From: Pseudomonas putida
GTDB lineage: Bacteria > Pseudomonadota > Gammaproteobacteria > Pseudomonadales > Pseudomonadaceae
NCBI RefSeq assembly: GCF_009883635.2
Contig: NZ_CP026115.2
Coordinates: 4,464,001 to 4,528,000 of the forward strand
DNA: 64,000 bases
Direction of reading: 5' to 3'
Shown here: piece by piece, positions 25,704-34,928 of the stretch
Layout: each line of letters starts with the position of its first letter
Numbering within the stretch: position 1 is the first letter of the stretch
Made by a program: the position numbers and the translations under genes
Notes under the pieces: model-generated
Seen by the model: the letters and a program-made list of their open reading frames with translations, nothing else
The model's database searches: none
What the model was told of the DNA's origin: nothing

Positions 25704-26906
25704 TTATGCCCACAACGCCACGCCGACCAGGGTACTACCAGCAAATGCTGCCCCGACCAGGAAGGTCGCCTGGAACCCCGCGCCATCCCACAGCAGCCCG
25801 GCCACCACGCTGGCGACCAGCAGGGCCACCCCGGTCAGCAGGTTGAACAGGCCGAATGCCGTGCCGCGCAGGTTGGCTGGCGCGCTGTCGGCGATCAGCG
25901 CGGCGAAGATGCCCTGGGTGAAGCCCAGGTGCAGGCCCCAGGCCGCCACGCCCAGTGCCAGCCCGGCCCAGCCTGGCAGCAAGGCCAGTAACAGGTCGGC
26001 GGCGATCAGCAGGGCCAGCCCGATCATCAGCACGCCACGGCGGCCCACCCGGTCCGACAGCGCGCCGGCCGGGTAGGCCGACAGCGAATAGGCCAGGGCC
26101 ATGAGCACCAGCACCGCAGGCGCCCACAATGGCGCCAGGCCCATGTCCTGGGCGCGCAGCAGCAGGAATGCCTCGCTGAAACGGGCCAGGGTGAACACCA
26201 TGGCCAGGCCGATCAACCGCCAGTAGGCCGGGCCCAGGCGCACCAGCTCATGCAGCGCCAGCGGCGAGCGCACCGGCCACGCGTTGGGCGCCGTCTCGGG
26301 CTCGCGGACGAAGGCAACGAGAATGTACACGGCGACGAACGCCGGGATCACCGCCACCCAGAACACTGTCTGGAAATGGCTCGCGGTCAGCCACATCAGC
26401 ACGATCGCCAGCAACGGGCCGAGGAAAGCGCCGACGGTGTCCAGGGTCTGGCGCAGGCCGAAGGCCGCGCCACGTAGCTCGGGCGGGGTCACATCGGCCA
26501 CCAGCGCATCGCGGGGGGCACCGCGGATGCCTTTGCCGATACGGTCGACGAAGCGCGCCGCCGTCAGCCATTCCAGCCCGGAGGCCATGGGGAATACCGG
26601 CTTGGTCAACGCGCCCAGGCCATAGCCCAGCACCGTCAGCAGCTTGCGCTTGCCAAGGCGGTCGCTGAGCGCGCCGGAGAACACCTTGGTGATCGACGCG
26701 GTGGCCTCGGCGATGCCCTCGATGAAGCCGACGGCGACCACCGACGTGCCGAGCACGGTGACCATGTACAGCGGCAGCAGGGCGTGGATCATTTCCGAGG
26801 AAATGTCCATGAACAGCGATACGAAGCCCAGCGCCCAGACGCTGCGGGGAATCTTCGGCAGGGCCTTGGCGGTGGTACTGTGCTCGGTTTTTTCGGCGCT
26901 GCGCAT
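25704..26906 (-). CDS. MFS transporter
   Basis: 400 residues, about 12 membrane helices. MFS hallmarks are FSGALSDRLGKRKLL after helix 2, the repeat YPAGALSDRVGRRGVLM in the second half, and DRIGKGIRGAPRDALVADVTP, the block of the multidrug-like subfamily with unknown substrate. The start at 26906 (MRSAEKTEHS) has GAGG 6 nt upstream; the frame open to 27080 would run through the LexA box and umuC start and is rejected. Divergent from umuC, so it may also feel LexA bound between them. Confidence 0.88.
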   Translation of the reverse strand: MRSAEKTEHSTTAKALPKIPRSVWALGFVSLFMDISSEMIHALLPLYMVTVLGTSVVAVGFIEGIAEATASITKVFSGALSDRLGKRKLLTVLGYGLGALTKPVFPMASGLEWLTAARFVDRIGKGIRGAPRDALVADVTPPELRGAAFGLRQTLDTVGAFLGPLLAIVLMWLTASHFQTVFWVAVIPAFVAVYILVAFVREPETAPNAWPVRSPLALHELVRLGPAYWRLIGLAMVFTLARFSEAFLLLRAQDMGLAPLWAPAVLVLMALAYSLSAYPAGALSDRVGRRGVLMIGLALLIAADLLLALLPGWAGLALGVAAWGLHLGFTQGIFAALIADSAPANLRGTAFGLFNLLTGVALLVASVVAGLLWDGAGFQATFLVGAAFAGSTLVGVALWA

Positions 26907-27008
26907 CGCGAGCCTCGGCGCGGTTGTCACAGTTCGAAACTGTAGGAGTTCGTACGCAGGATGCAAATCGGATGAGTGGCGAGGGCATCGGCATGGCGGT
27001 GTGATTAA

Positions 27009-27024
27009 CTGTATATAAATACAG
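27009..27024 (+). promoter_or_regulatory. LexA (SOS) box before umuC
   Basis: CTGTATATAAATACAG fits CTG-N10-CAG and differs from the umuD box only in the centre. It ends 18 bp before umuC ATG (27043). Confidence 0.9.
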
Positions 27025-27042
27025 TATTGATGGCGCTGCCCG

Positions 27043-28317
27043 ATGAATCCCACCCCTGTCTTTGCCCTGATCGACTGCAACAGTTTCTACGCCAGCTGCG
27101 AGCGGGTGTTTCGCCCCGACCTGCAGCGCACGCCCATCGTCGTGCTCAGCAACAACGACGGCTGCATCGTCGCCCGCAGCGCCGAGGCCAAGCCGCTGGT
27201 GAAGATGGGCCAGCCGTACTTTCAGGTGAAAGACCTGCTGCGTCGGCACGGGGTCGTGGCGTTCTCCTCCAATTATGCGTTGTACGGTGACATGAGCCAG
27301 CGGGTGATGACGGTGATCGAAGGCATGGTGCCGGCGCTGGAGGTGTATTCCATCGACGAGGCCTTTGCCGACCTGGCCGGCATGCCCGGCGACCTGGAGC
27401 GCCTTGGCCGCGACATCCGCGCGCGGGTGTTCAAGCACACCGGCATTCCGGTGGGGGTGGGTATCGCCGGTACCAAGACCTTGGCCAAGCTGGCCAACCA
27501 CGCGGCCAAACGCTGGTCGGTGCAGAGCGGTTGGGTAGTCGATCTGCGTGACCCGCTGCGTTACGAGCGGGTGCTGAAACGCTGTGATGTGTCCGAAGTC
27601 TGGGGCATCGGCAAACGCCTTACGGCCCAATTGCAAGAGATGGGTATCCGCACTGCCTGGGACTTGTCCCGCGCTAACCCCGGCCTGCTGCGCAAGACCT
27701 TCAGCGTGGTGGTGGAAAAGACCGCCCGTGAGCTGGCCGGCACGCCTTGCCTGCACCTGGAGGAGGTCGACCCGCCACGCCAGGAAATCTGCTGCAGCCG
27801 CATGTTCGGCCAGCGCCTGACCGACCTCGCACCGCTCAAGGAAGCCGTGGCCACCTACGTGATGCGCGCGGCGCAAAAGCTGCGCAAGCAGCGCTCGCTG
27901 GCGCAGCGGATGCGGGTGAGTATCCGCACCGGCATGTTCAACCCCGAAGAGCCGCGCTACGCCAACGGCGTGGTGGTGCAGTTGCCGTACCCGACCGATG
28001 ACGAGCGGCTGCTGACACGCATGGCGCTGGAAGCGCTGGAGCGGGTTTATCGCGAGGGGTTTCGCTACAGCAAGGCGGAGGTGTTGCTGATGGAGTTGTG
28101 CCAGCGCGGGGAGGTGACGGGTGATCTGTTTACGCCGACGCAGAGTGTGAAGTCCGAGCGGGTCATGCAGGTGATCGACGGCGTCAACGGGCGTTGGGGG
28201 AGGGGGACACTGCGCAGCGCGGCGGTGCCGGCGGCGGCGCAGTGGGCGATGCGCAGGGAATTGATGAGTGCGGGGTTTACCACGCAGATGGCCGGGTTGT
28301 GGCGGGTCAATCCCTAA
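27043..28317 (+). CDS. umuC: UmuC, catalytic subunit of DNA polymerase V (Y-family)
   Basis: 424 residues. Y-family catalytic residues: Asp11 in [14 protein letters not shown], and Asp105/Glu106 in [11 protein letters not shown]. The steric-gate region is FYASCE. The little-finger domain and the UmuC-specific C-terminus ([34 protein letters not shown]) are complete, so the gene looks functional. It is error-prone in translesion synthesis when joined by UmuD'2. It has its own LexA box, which replaces the usual operon linkage with umuD. Confidence 0.95.
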   Translation: MNPTPVFALIDCNSFYASCERVFRPDLQRTPIVVLSNNDGCIVARSAEAKPLVKMGQPYFQVKDLLRRHGVVAFSSNYALYGDMSQRVMTVIEGMVPALEVYSIDEAFADLAGMPGDLERLGRDIRARVFKHTGIPVGVGIAGTKTLAKLANHAAKRWSVQSGWVVDLRDPLRYERVLKRCDVSEVWGIGKRLTAQLQEMGIRTAWDLSRANPGLLRKTFSVVVEKTARELAGTPCLHLEEVDPPRQEICCSRMFGQRLTDLAPLKEAVATYVMRAAQKLRKQRSLAQRMRVSIRTGMFNPEEPRYANGVVVQLPYPTDDERLLTRMALEALERVYREGFRYSKAEVLLMELCQRGEVTGDLFTPTQSVKSERVMQVIDGVNGRWGRGTLRSAAVPAAAQWAMRRELMSAGFTTQMAGLWRVNP

Positions 28318-28491
28318 TCTCCCAATCCCATTCCGGTACTTTTCACGAATCCCGTAAACAGAGGTTTTCGTTGCGCGCTGGAGTCGATGGAAAAGACGCA
28401 ATGAGCAGGAGTAAGTGGGTGTTGATAGGGCCGCAGACGCGGCCCGTTCTGGTTTCAAAGTGGGCCAGGCTAGGCGAGGGCCGAAACCCAA

Positions 28492-28806
28492 TCAACGGGC
28501 CTGAAGAACCTCACGAAACACATCCGGGCGAGAAGCCGCAATGTGCAGAAGAGACCGGGCCGCCCCCGAGGGCATGCGCCGACCTTGCTCCCACTCCTGA
28601 AGCGTGCGCACCGAGACGCCCAGTAGCTCGGCAAACTTGGATTGGGAAAGCCCGGTCCTGCTGTGTGCCTCGGCTGCCTCGGTCACTTCCACTTGGTGCA
28701 CAGCGCCATGGCGGCCAGCCTTCACATCGCGGATGGACTCCAGCAGTTCCTCACATATGTTGCGAGTAGCATCGCGCAGCATCAGTTCTTTTTCAGTCAG
28801 GGGCAT
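28492..28806 (-). CDS. Orphan HigA/NadS-type antitoxin-like HTH regulator
   Basis: 104 residues. The HTH is in the second half: RTGLSQSKFAELLGVSVRTLQEWEQGRRMPSGAARSLLHIA, a Cro/C1 fold typical of antitoxins that follow RelE/HigB toxins. The N-terminal half (ELLESIRDVKAGRHGAVHQVEV) is the NadS-style extension. No toxin gene is seen on either side: upstream is a betaine-binding protein ending 3 bp before it and downstream is umuC's tail. It may act alone as a repressor. Confidence 0.75.
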   Translation of the reverse strand: MPLTEKELMLRDATRNICEELLESIRDVKAGRHGAVHQVEVTEAAEAHSRTGLSQSKFAELLGVSVRTLQEWEQGRRMPSGAARSLLHIAASRPDVFREVLQAR

Positions 28807-28809
28807 GGT

Positions 28810-29703
28810 TCATGGTTGCCCCGCTGCCAACTGGAACATGGCGCTGAACGTGGCCTTGTGGGCAGCGTAATAGTCGGCTACGACCTGATCGGCAGAAGTC
28901 TCGCGCGCCTGTTTCATCATCCCTTCCAGGTCCTTGAGCGGGATCTTGTAGTGGGCGAAGAATGTTGCCACTTGCGGGAAGTCCTTGCTGAAGCCCTGGC
29001 GGGCAATGGCATGAATCTGTTCGGCCTTGCCGTAGACCTCCTGGGGGTCATCCAGGTAGCGCAGCGACCAGGTGGAAAACATCCAGTGCGGGCTCCAGGC
29101 ATTGAGCAGCGCCCACTGCCCGCGTTTGAGCTGGCGGTCGAACTCCTTGAGCATGCCGGTTTCGGACGAGGCCACCAGCTTGTAGCCGTCGAGTTTGTAG
29201 TCGGCGATTGCGCGGGTGACGGTCTTGTACTGGCCATTGCCGACTTCCGAGGTGAGGATCTTGCCGGCAAACTTTTCGCGGACCTCCGGCTTGTTCAGGT
29301 CCTCGATGCTTTTGACTTCGCTTTCCGGAATGCTGGTGGGTACCGCAAGGCCCAGGCGGCCTTCGTACAGTACGCCCAGGTCTTCAAGTTTATCTTTGTA
29401 CTTGTCCCAGAACGGTTTGTGGCTGTAAGTGAGCCACGCCATGGGGATCATGTCGACCTTGCCGGCAGCCAGCGCCTGAAACTGGATACCGATATCGGCC
29501 ATGACCAGTTTCACCGGCTGCTGGAGCTGGTCTTCCAGTGCCAGCTTGGCCAGTTTCGTGGTGATCTCGGCGTCGGCCCAGTTGACCCAGCCGACCACCA
29601 CGGGCTTGTTGTCCTCGGCCTGGCCAAGGGCGGCCAGCGAGGCAAAGGCAATACCCACTGCCCATCGGCACACGGTGCGGGTTCTGACGAGATTCAGGAT
29701 CAT
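28810..29703 (-). CDS. Glycine betaine/choline-type ABC substrate-binding protein (OpuAC family)
   Basis: 297 residues, periplasmic. The signal peptide is about 1-30 (VCRWAVGIAFASLAALGQAE). The mature part begins KPVVVGWVNWADAEITTKLAKLALE and includes GIQFQALAAGKVDMIPMAWL and LLNAWSPHWMFSTWSLRYLDDP, whose Trp residues usually form the aromatic cage for quaternary amines. No permease or ATPase is nearby, as in Pseudomonas orphan binding proteins such as CbcX or CaiX. The start at 29703 has GGAG 7 nt upstream. Likely in a unit with the cupin and GMC genes. Confidence 0.85.
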   Translation of the reverse strand: MILNLVRTRTVCRWAVGIAFASLAALGQAEDNKPVVVGWVNWADAEITTKLAKLALEDQLQQPVKLVMADIGIQFQALAAGKVDMIPMAWLTYSHKPFWDKYKDKLEDLGVLYEGRLGLAVPTSIPESEVKSIEDLNKPEVREKFAGKILTSEVGNGQYKTVTRAIADYKLDGYKLVASSETGMLKEFDRQLKRGQWALLNAWSPHWMFSTWSLRYLDDPQEVYGKAEQIHAIARQGFSKDFPQVATFFAHYKIPLKDLEGMMKQARETSADQVVADYYAAHKATFSAMFQLAAGQP

Positions 29704-29798
29704 CGGGCATCTCCATTTCTTGTAATAGTCGGGTTTGGCAGATTGATGATTGGTACTGTCCCTTATTGTTCGTTGAGCCATCCTGGCTTGTGTGGCAG

Positions 29799-30068
29799 TC
29801 AGAGGTACTGGTAGCGATTGACCACCGGGGTACGGATGGCCCAGAGGCCATCCACGCCTTTACGGATCGTCACGTGGTTACCGGCGGCAATGGCGACCGG
29901 CGGATTGCCTGGGCTGTGGATGACCGCTTCGCCGCTTTGCACGACGAACTGCACATCCTGGTCGTACTGGTAGGCGAAGCGGTCGGTTTCGCCGCTTTCC
30001 CACAGTGCCCAGTGTTGGCTGGCTTGCTGCTCTTCGGGGGTGGCCTGGCGTTTGATGATGACGGTCAT
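29799..30068 (-). CDS. Small cupin-like protein
   Basis: 89 residues. The middle (ALWESGETDRFAYQYDQDVQFVVQSGEAVIHSPGNPPVAIAAGNHVTIRKG) has the spacing of a single cupin barrel, but most metal-binding His residues are missing, so catalysis is doubtful. It is 19 bp after the GMC dehydrogenase and probably co-transcribed. Confidence 0.65.
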   Translation of the reverse strand: MTVIIKRQATPEEQQASQHWALWESGETDRFAYQYDQDVQFVVQSGEAVIHSPGNPPVAIAAGNHVTIRKGVDGLWAIRTPVVNRYQYL

Positions 30069-30087
30069 TGCATGGCTCCTGCGGCGT

Positions 30088-31752
30088 TTACGCCGACACC
30101 TTGTGTCGGGTGCCCGGGGTGAGCTGGCTGTGATAGGGCAGGGCTTCAGGCTGCAGACCCGGTTTGCCCAGCACCAGGTCGCTGGCCTTTTCCGCCAGCA
30201 TGATGGTGGCTGCATTGATGTTGGCACTGGGCACGGTCGGGAACACCGACGCATCGATCACCCGCAGGCCTTCGATACCCCTGACCCGCAGGTGGCTGTC
30301 GACCACGGCCATGGGGTCCGTGTCGCTACCCATCTTGCAGGTGCCGCAGGGGTGGTAGGCGCTGGCGGCATCTTCGCGGATGAAGGCATCCAGCGCCTTG
30401 CCTGTGCGGATGTGGCGGCCCGGGGTGTCCTCGCGATGGTTGTAGCGTTTGAACGCGGGCTGCTCGGCGAAGGCGATGCCCAGGCGCATGGCCTCGCGCA
30501 TCACCCGCCAGTCTTCCTCGGTGGCCATGTAGTTCGGGTCGATGCGTAGCGGGTCGGCGACCCTGTTGCTGCGCAACTTCACCGAGCCGCGGCTGGTCGG
30601 GCGCATGGGGCCTACGCCGATGCGGTAGCCGTAGGTGGTGCTGAGCGGGATCCAGTTCTTGTCGAAAAACACCGGGAAGAAGTGGAACTGGATATCCGCA
30701 TGCGGCGTGGTCGGCGAACTGTTGAGGAAGGCGCCGACGTGGCACTGGTTGACCGCCGCCACACCCTTCCTGAAGCCGAACCACTGCAGGCCGGCCCAGA
30801 GCATGCGGTGGTATTGCAGTTCGCGGTTCAGCGATACCGGTTCCTTGGTTTCCATCTGGATATGGCATTCCAGGTGGTCCTGGAGGTTTTCGCCTACACC
30901 CGGCACGTTCAACCGGGCGGCAATGCCGTGCTCGCGCAGGTGGTCGGCAGGGCCGATCCCCGAAAGCATCAACAGCTGTGCAGAGCCGAATACGCCGCAG
31001 CACAGCAGGCTCTCGCGCTGCGCACGGACATCGATCACACGGTTCTGGTAGACGACGCGAAAGCCAGTTGCCCGCGTGCCTTCGAAGTTGATCTTCTGCA
31101 CTTCGCAGCCCAGCCAGAGGGTCAGGTTGGGGTGCTGGCCCAGCGCGTGGATATAGCCATAGGCAGCGCTGTTGCGAATGCCGTCACGCACGCTCATCTC
31201 GAAGCGCGAAACCCCTTCCTGGCGGTAGCCGTTGACGTCGTCAGTCAGGCTGAAGCCTGCCTGCTGGCCCGCCTCCAGGAACGCGGCATTGAGCGGGCTC
31301 AGCTGTTCCTGGCGCTGGGCACGGATGGGGCCCCTGTCGCCACGGTGGGTGCCGCCGATCGCGCTGGATTCGATCTTCTTGAAGTAGGGCGCGCAGTCTG
31401 CCCAGCTCCAACCTTCTGCCCCTTGTGCCTGCCAGCCGTCGTAGTCGAGCGGGTGGCCACGCAACCAGGTCATGCCGTTGATCGACGACGAACCACCGAG
31501 CACCCGCCCACGGGGTTGCTGGATCTTGCGGTTGTTCAGGTGGGCCTGTTCATCGGTGTAGTACCACCAGTTGTACTTCGATGTCGGCTTGAACGCCGAG
31601 CGCAGGCCTGCAGGCATGCGGATGATCCACGACTTGTCGGAAGGGCCCACCTCCAACAGCAGGACCTGGTGACCCGCATCGGAAAGCCGACGCGCCAGCA
31701 CACAACCCGCCGAGCCAGCGCCGGCAATCACATAGTCAAATTCGGCTTTCAT
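30088..31752 (-). CDS. GMC-family oxidoreductase (choline/alcohol dehydrogenase-like)
   Basis: 554 residues, FAD-dependent. The N-terminal dinucleotide fold is YVIAGAGSAGCVLARRL, the FAD-contact loop GRVLGGSSSINGM, and the C-terminal catalytic block YHPCGTCKMGSD with His and later PSANINAATIMLAEKASDL. BetA-like overall, but substrate is not fixed by sequence; the adjacent betaine-type binding protein suggests a quaternary amine or related alcohol. The start at 31752 (MKAEFDYVIAG) places the FAD loop at the N-terminus. Divergent from a LysR regulator. Confidence 0.87.
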   Translation of the reverse strand: MKAEFDYVIAGAGSAGCVLARRLSDAGHQVLLLEVGPSDKSWIIRMPAGLRSAFKPTSKYNWWYYTDEQAHLNNRKIQQPRGRVLGGSSSINGMTWLRGHPLDYDGWQAQGAEGWSWADCAPYFKKIESSAIGGTHRGDRGPIRAQRQEQLSPLNAAFLEAGQQAGFSLTDDVNGYRQEGVSRFEMSVRDGIRNSAAYGYIHALGQHPNLTLWLGCEVQKINFEGTRATGFRVVYQNRVIDVRAQRESLLCCGVFGSAQLLMLSGIGPADHLREHGIAARLNVPGVGENLQDHLECHIQMETKEPVSLNRELQYHRMLWAGLQWFGFRKGVAAVNQCHVGAFLNSSPTTPHADIQFHFFPVFFDKNWIPLSTTYGYRIGVGPMRPTSRGSVKLRSNRVADPLRIDPNYMATEEDWRVMREAMRLGIAFAEQPAFKRYNHREDTPGRHIRTGKALDAFIREDAASAYHPCGTCKMGSDTDPMAVVDSHLRVRGIEGLRVIDASVFPTVPSANINAATIMLAEKASDLVLGKPGLQPEALPYHSQLTPGTRHKVSA

Positions 31753-32006
31753 TGTTCTTCTCCGGCACACACGGCCAAGCCAATCAGGGCATCGGTGGTG
31801 AGCGGTCACACACCGTCGATGGGCCCAATCTAGCCATGGGCGAAGCAGGCGGATATCGAATAAAAAATAAGCACGGCATAAAAAAAATTTAAGCCCTGGC
31901 AGCCAGTCGTTGCTGGGCAGGTGCAGGGCGCAGGCGGGTTTGACAGGCCATTTTTCATGCCTGCCTAATGCCGGGAAGCGTTTATTTTTTCGCCGAGGTA
32001 GTTTCC

Positions 32007-32864
32007 GTGCGCCTTCTCGACCTTGCGTTGCTGCACAGCTTCAAGACCATTGCCGAAAGCAAGAACCTCTCGGTGGCATCGCAACGGCTGCACAAGACCC
32101 AGGCAGCGGTGAGCATCCAGTTGAAGAAGCTGGAGGACCTTGTGGGGGAGCGGCTGGTGGAACGGGGTCACCAGAGCACGGTCCTCACGGCCCACGGTGA
32201 ACGCATGCTGGAATACGCACGCAGGATGCTGGCGCTGAGCGACGAGGCCATGGTGCATTTCACCAAGGGCGAGGTGTGCGGCACGGTACGCTTCGGCATC
32301 CCGGATGACTATGCCAGTGCGTTCTTGCCACCAGTCATTCAGCAGTTCACCCAGCGTTACCCCAAGGTCAGCCTGAAGATTCGCAACGACATCAGCCAGA
32401 ACCTGTTCACCGCCCTGGAGGCTGGCGAGCTGGACCTGGCGCTGGTCACCCAGCGCGCGGCGGATGGCAACGGCGAGGTACTGCGCTGCGATCAGCTGCA
32501 CTGGGTGGGAGCGGCAGGTTTCCAGCTGGACCGCAGCGCGCCGCTACCGTTGGCGCTGTACCCTCATGGCTGCGGGTATCGCCGGCACATTCTTTCGGCG
32601 CTGAGCGCGAGCCTGATCGATTACGAAGTCGCCTTCGAGTGTACGGGGGTTACGGGTGTGCAGCTGGCGGTGGAAAGCGGACTGGCGATTGCGGCAACGT
32701 CCACGCCGTTGATTCGGCCGGGATGGCAGATATTGGAGACCGGTGACGCGGCGCTGCCGGCGTTGGGTAATGTGATCATCGAGCTGCGCCAGAGCCTGGT
32801 TGAGCCTTCGGCCGCCGTTCGGTTCTTTGCCGATGAGCTGCGCAGGCAAGTCGTTGCGCGCTAG
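32007..32864 (+). CDS. LysR-family transcriptional regulator
   Basis: 285 residues. The N-terminal winged helix is LLDLALLHSFKTIAESKNLSVASQRLHKTQAAVSIQLKKLEDLVG; the rest is a two-lobe effector-binding domain (GTVRFGIPDDYA..LPPVIQQFTQRYP). GTG 32007 has GAGG 8 nt upstream and places the HTH at the N-terminus; 13 more codons to 31968 are not used. It faces the GMC/cupin/binding-protein cluster across about 250 bp of AT-rich DNA and probably controls it. A hairpin without a T-tract follows at 32872-32901. Confidence 0.87.
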   Translation: MRLLDLALLHSFKTIAESKNLSVASQRLHKTQAAVSIQLKKLEDLVGERLVERGHQSTVLTAHGERMLEYARRMLALSDEAMVHFTKGEVCGTVRFGIPDDYASAFLPPVIQQFTQRYPKVSLKIRNDISQNLFTALEAGELDLALVTQRAADGNGEVLRCDQLHWVGAAGFQLDRSAPLPLALYPHGCGYRRHILSALSASLIDYEVAFECTGVTGVQLAVESGLAIAATSTPLIRPGWQILETGDAALPALGNVIIELRQSLVEPSAAVRFFADELRRQVVAR

Positions 32865-33004
32865 CCTCGAAATCGCCGGGGCGCGTAGCGGCCCCGGCGA
32901 TCTCAAAGGCTCAACCGCAGCACAGCGAAGCCTCTGCAGGTAGCTCGAAGCAGGTGATCTTCAAGGGAACAGTGGGTTCGCCCGCCGCATGTTTTCCTGT
33001 TCGC

Positions 33005-34096
33005 CTATCCGGCCGTCACCCTGGCAAAGGCTTCTCGAAAGCGCAGCATGTCTTGTTCATCGCCGACACTCACCCGCACCCAGTTCGGCCAGCTTGGCCA
33101 CACCCGCCCCACCAGCACACCGTGCTGGGCCAGCCGGTCCACCACCGGCTGTGCCGGCCCGCGCATGTCGATCATGAAGCAGTTGGTCTGCGACGCCGTG
33201 CACTGCCAGCCGCGCGCGCCCAGCCAGGCGATTGTGTGGTCGCGCAGGCGAGCGTTTTCGGCCTTGCGCTGGGGCACCAGCTGCCGGTCGTTCAGGCTCG
33301 CCAGCCCCGCCAGCAAGGTCGAGGCGGCGGCTACGTTGTCGCCGTCATACACCTCCAGGCGCTCCAGCAGCGGGGCCTGGCCGATGGCCAATCCGAGGCG
33401 TGCCCCGGCCATGCCGTAGAGCTTGGAGAACGTCTGCAACACCAGCAGCTGCGGGTGCTCCTTGACCAGGCTGATGCAGCTTTGCGCATCGCTGAAATGG
33501 ATATAGGCCTCGTCCACCAGCACCACGCTGTCGGCTGGCGTGTGCTTGAGCAGGCGCTCGATTTTGCCCCGCGGCGTGAGCGTGCCGGTCGGGTTGTTGG
33601 GGTTGCACAGGTAGATCAGCCCGGGGGCGCTGTCGGCCGCCAGCATGGCATCGACGTCATGGGCATGGCGCGCATCCAGGGCCACCGCGTGCACGGCACT
33701 GCCATGGCTGCGGGCGGCTTCGGCAGCGGCTTCGTAGGACGGTTCGGCGAGTACCAGGCTACGTGGGCCGGTGAATGCCATCACGGCGTGCTGCAAAGCC
33801 AGTTTCGAGCCACAGAACACCTGGACCTGCGATGAGGCCAGGCCATGTTCGGCAGCGAAGGTGTCGATCAGGCGATACTGCGCCTTGTACGGGTAACGCC
33901 CGCATTGCTCAATGCCGTCACGCATGGCCTGGCGGGCAGCGGGGCTTGGGCCCCAGGGGCTTTCGTTGTAGTTGATGCGCACCGGTTCTTGGTCGGTGCC
34001 TGGCGCTGCGGGGGCTTCGCTGGCCCAGCCCAGTTGGCCAAGCAACGGGAGGGCCATGCCCAGGCCCACCAACGAGCGACGTGTCATATCGGTCAT
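33005..34096 (-). CDS. Tat-exported PLP-dependent aminotransferase (HisC-like fold), periplasmic
   Basis: 363 residues. The N-terminus is a twin-arginine signal, MTRRSLVGLGMALPLLGQLGWASEA, unusual for an aminotransferase. The mature part is a class I/II aminotransferase: INYNESPWGPSPAA, LCNPNNPTGTL, VDEAYIHFS, and PLP Lys in TFSKLYGMAGARLG. Periplasmic PLP enzymes in pseudomonads act on pyoverdine (PvdN and PtaA), so a siderophore-tailoring role like PtaA is a reasonable guess, but no pyoverdine genes are nearby. AAGGAAG 7 nt before 34096 supports the start, and the Tat signal is in frame. Confidence 0.85.
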   Translation of the reverse strand: MTDMTRRSLVGLGMALPLLGQLGWASEAPAAPGTDQEPVRINYNESPWGPSPAARQAMRDGIEQCGRYPYKAQYRLIDTFAAEHGLASSQVQVFCGSKLALQHAVMAFTGPRSLVLAEPSYEAAAEAARSHGSAVHAVALDARHAHDVDAMLAADSAPGLIYLCNPNNPTGTLTPRGKIERLLKHTPADSVVLVDEAYIHFSDAQSCISLVKEHPQLLVLQTFSKLYGMAGARLGLAIGQAPLLERLEVYDGDNVAAASTLLAGLASLNDRQLVPQRKAENARLRDHTIAWLGARGWQCTASQTNCFMIDMRGPAQPVVDRLAQHGVLVGRVWPSWPNWVRVSVGDEQDMLRFREAFARVTAG

Positions 34097-34193
34097 GAAT
34101 CGACTTCCTTGCTGTCATTGGATACAACAAAGGAACGAGAGTCGGCGCAGGCAATTCAGGGTGGCAAAACGCCGATAGCGGTTTTTCAGGGCT

Positions 34194-34769
34194 CTAATTC
34201 AATACGTTGCGCTGATCGAGCCACTGTTCGAAGTGGGTGAAAGTGTCAATGGCGGCCTGCACCGTGGTGGCCTGCGCCGGCCCTTCAGCCGACGCCTGGC
34301 CAAGCCGCTCGAGGAAGCTGCGCCAGTAGCTGCCGGTCAGCGGCCCGTACACATCGAGAAAGGCGGCGCCGCTGTCGTGGCCGATGCCCAAGCGCTCGGC
34401 CATCGCCCGCTTGAGCACCTGGCCCCCCAGCGTCGAGCCCTCTAGCACGTACATCACACCCAACGCGCTGGCCTCGTCACGGATGGCCGGCAGTTGTTGG
34501 CACAGGGGCAGGGCGGCGATGCCGGCTTCGCTCAGGTCAAGTGCACGCAGGTCGTGGGCCAAGGTGGCGGCTTTGCGGCGTTCCGGGCCCTGATAATCGC
34601 TCAGGTAATGTTCCAGAGGGGCATGAAAACCATAGTAGGCCTGCAACAGGCAACGGTAGGCAGTGCTGTCAAAGCCAGGGCTGAAGAACGGCAGACGTGC
34701 TTCCAGCGCTTTGTGACAGTCCCGGGTGCCTTCGCGCAGGGCGAGCAGCAAAGGGCTGGTGGTGGACAT
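34194..34769 (-). CDS. bphO: Biliverdin-producing heme oxygenase (BphO-like)
   Basis: 191 residues. The heme-ligand His19 is in REGTRDCHKALEARLP, and the distal helix region has LGVMYVLEGSTLGGQVLKRAMAERLG. BphO usually sits before a bacteriophytochrome gene to supply biliverdin. Here no bphP is seen, so either the phytochrome is elsewhere or the enzyme serves iron release; the PigA/HemO iron-type differs in sequence. ATG 34769 preferred over the TTG one codon earlier. Confidence 0.82.
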   Translation of the reverse strand: MSTTSPLLLALREGTRDCHKALEARLPFFSPGFDSTAYRCLLQAYYGFHAPLEHYLSDYQGPERRKAATLAHDLRALDLSEAGIAALPLCQQLPAIRDEASALGVMYVLEGSTLGGQVLKRAMAERLGIGHDSGAAFLDVYGPLTGSYWRSFLERLGQASAEGPAQATTVQAAIDTFTHFEQWLDQRNVLN

Positions 34770-34928
34770 CAATCTCGCTCTTGTGGCATTTCAAAAGGTT
34801 GTTGCGACTATCTTAGCGTCAGGTGCTAGCAAATTGCTCCAACTGCCGCCTTCAGCTCATGTCATTGTTGCTTGAGCCATCAACTGGCATGCTCATCCTT
34901 TCAATCCTACCTGCCGGAAGAGCCCCCG

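Noticed and set aside
26907..27080. N-terminal extension of the MFS protein
   Set aside because: Would be encoded through the LexA box and umuC start; the internal ATG at 26906 has a good ribosome site.
32872..32901. Perfect 11-bp hairpin after the LysR gene as intrinsic terminator
   Set aside because: No T-tract on either strand, so only mentioned as a hairpin.
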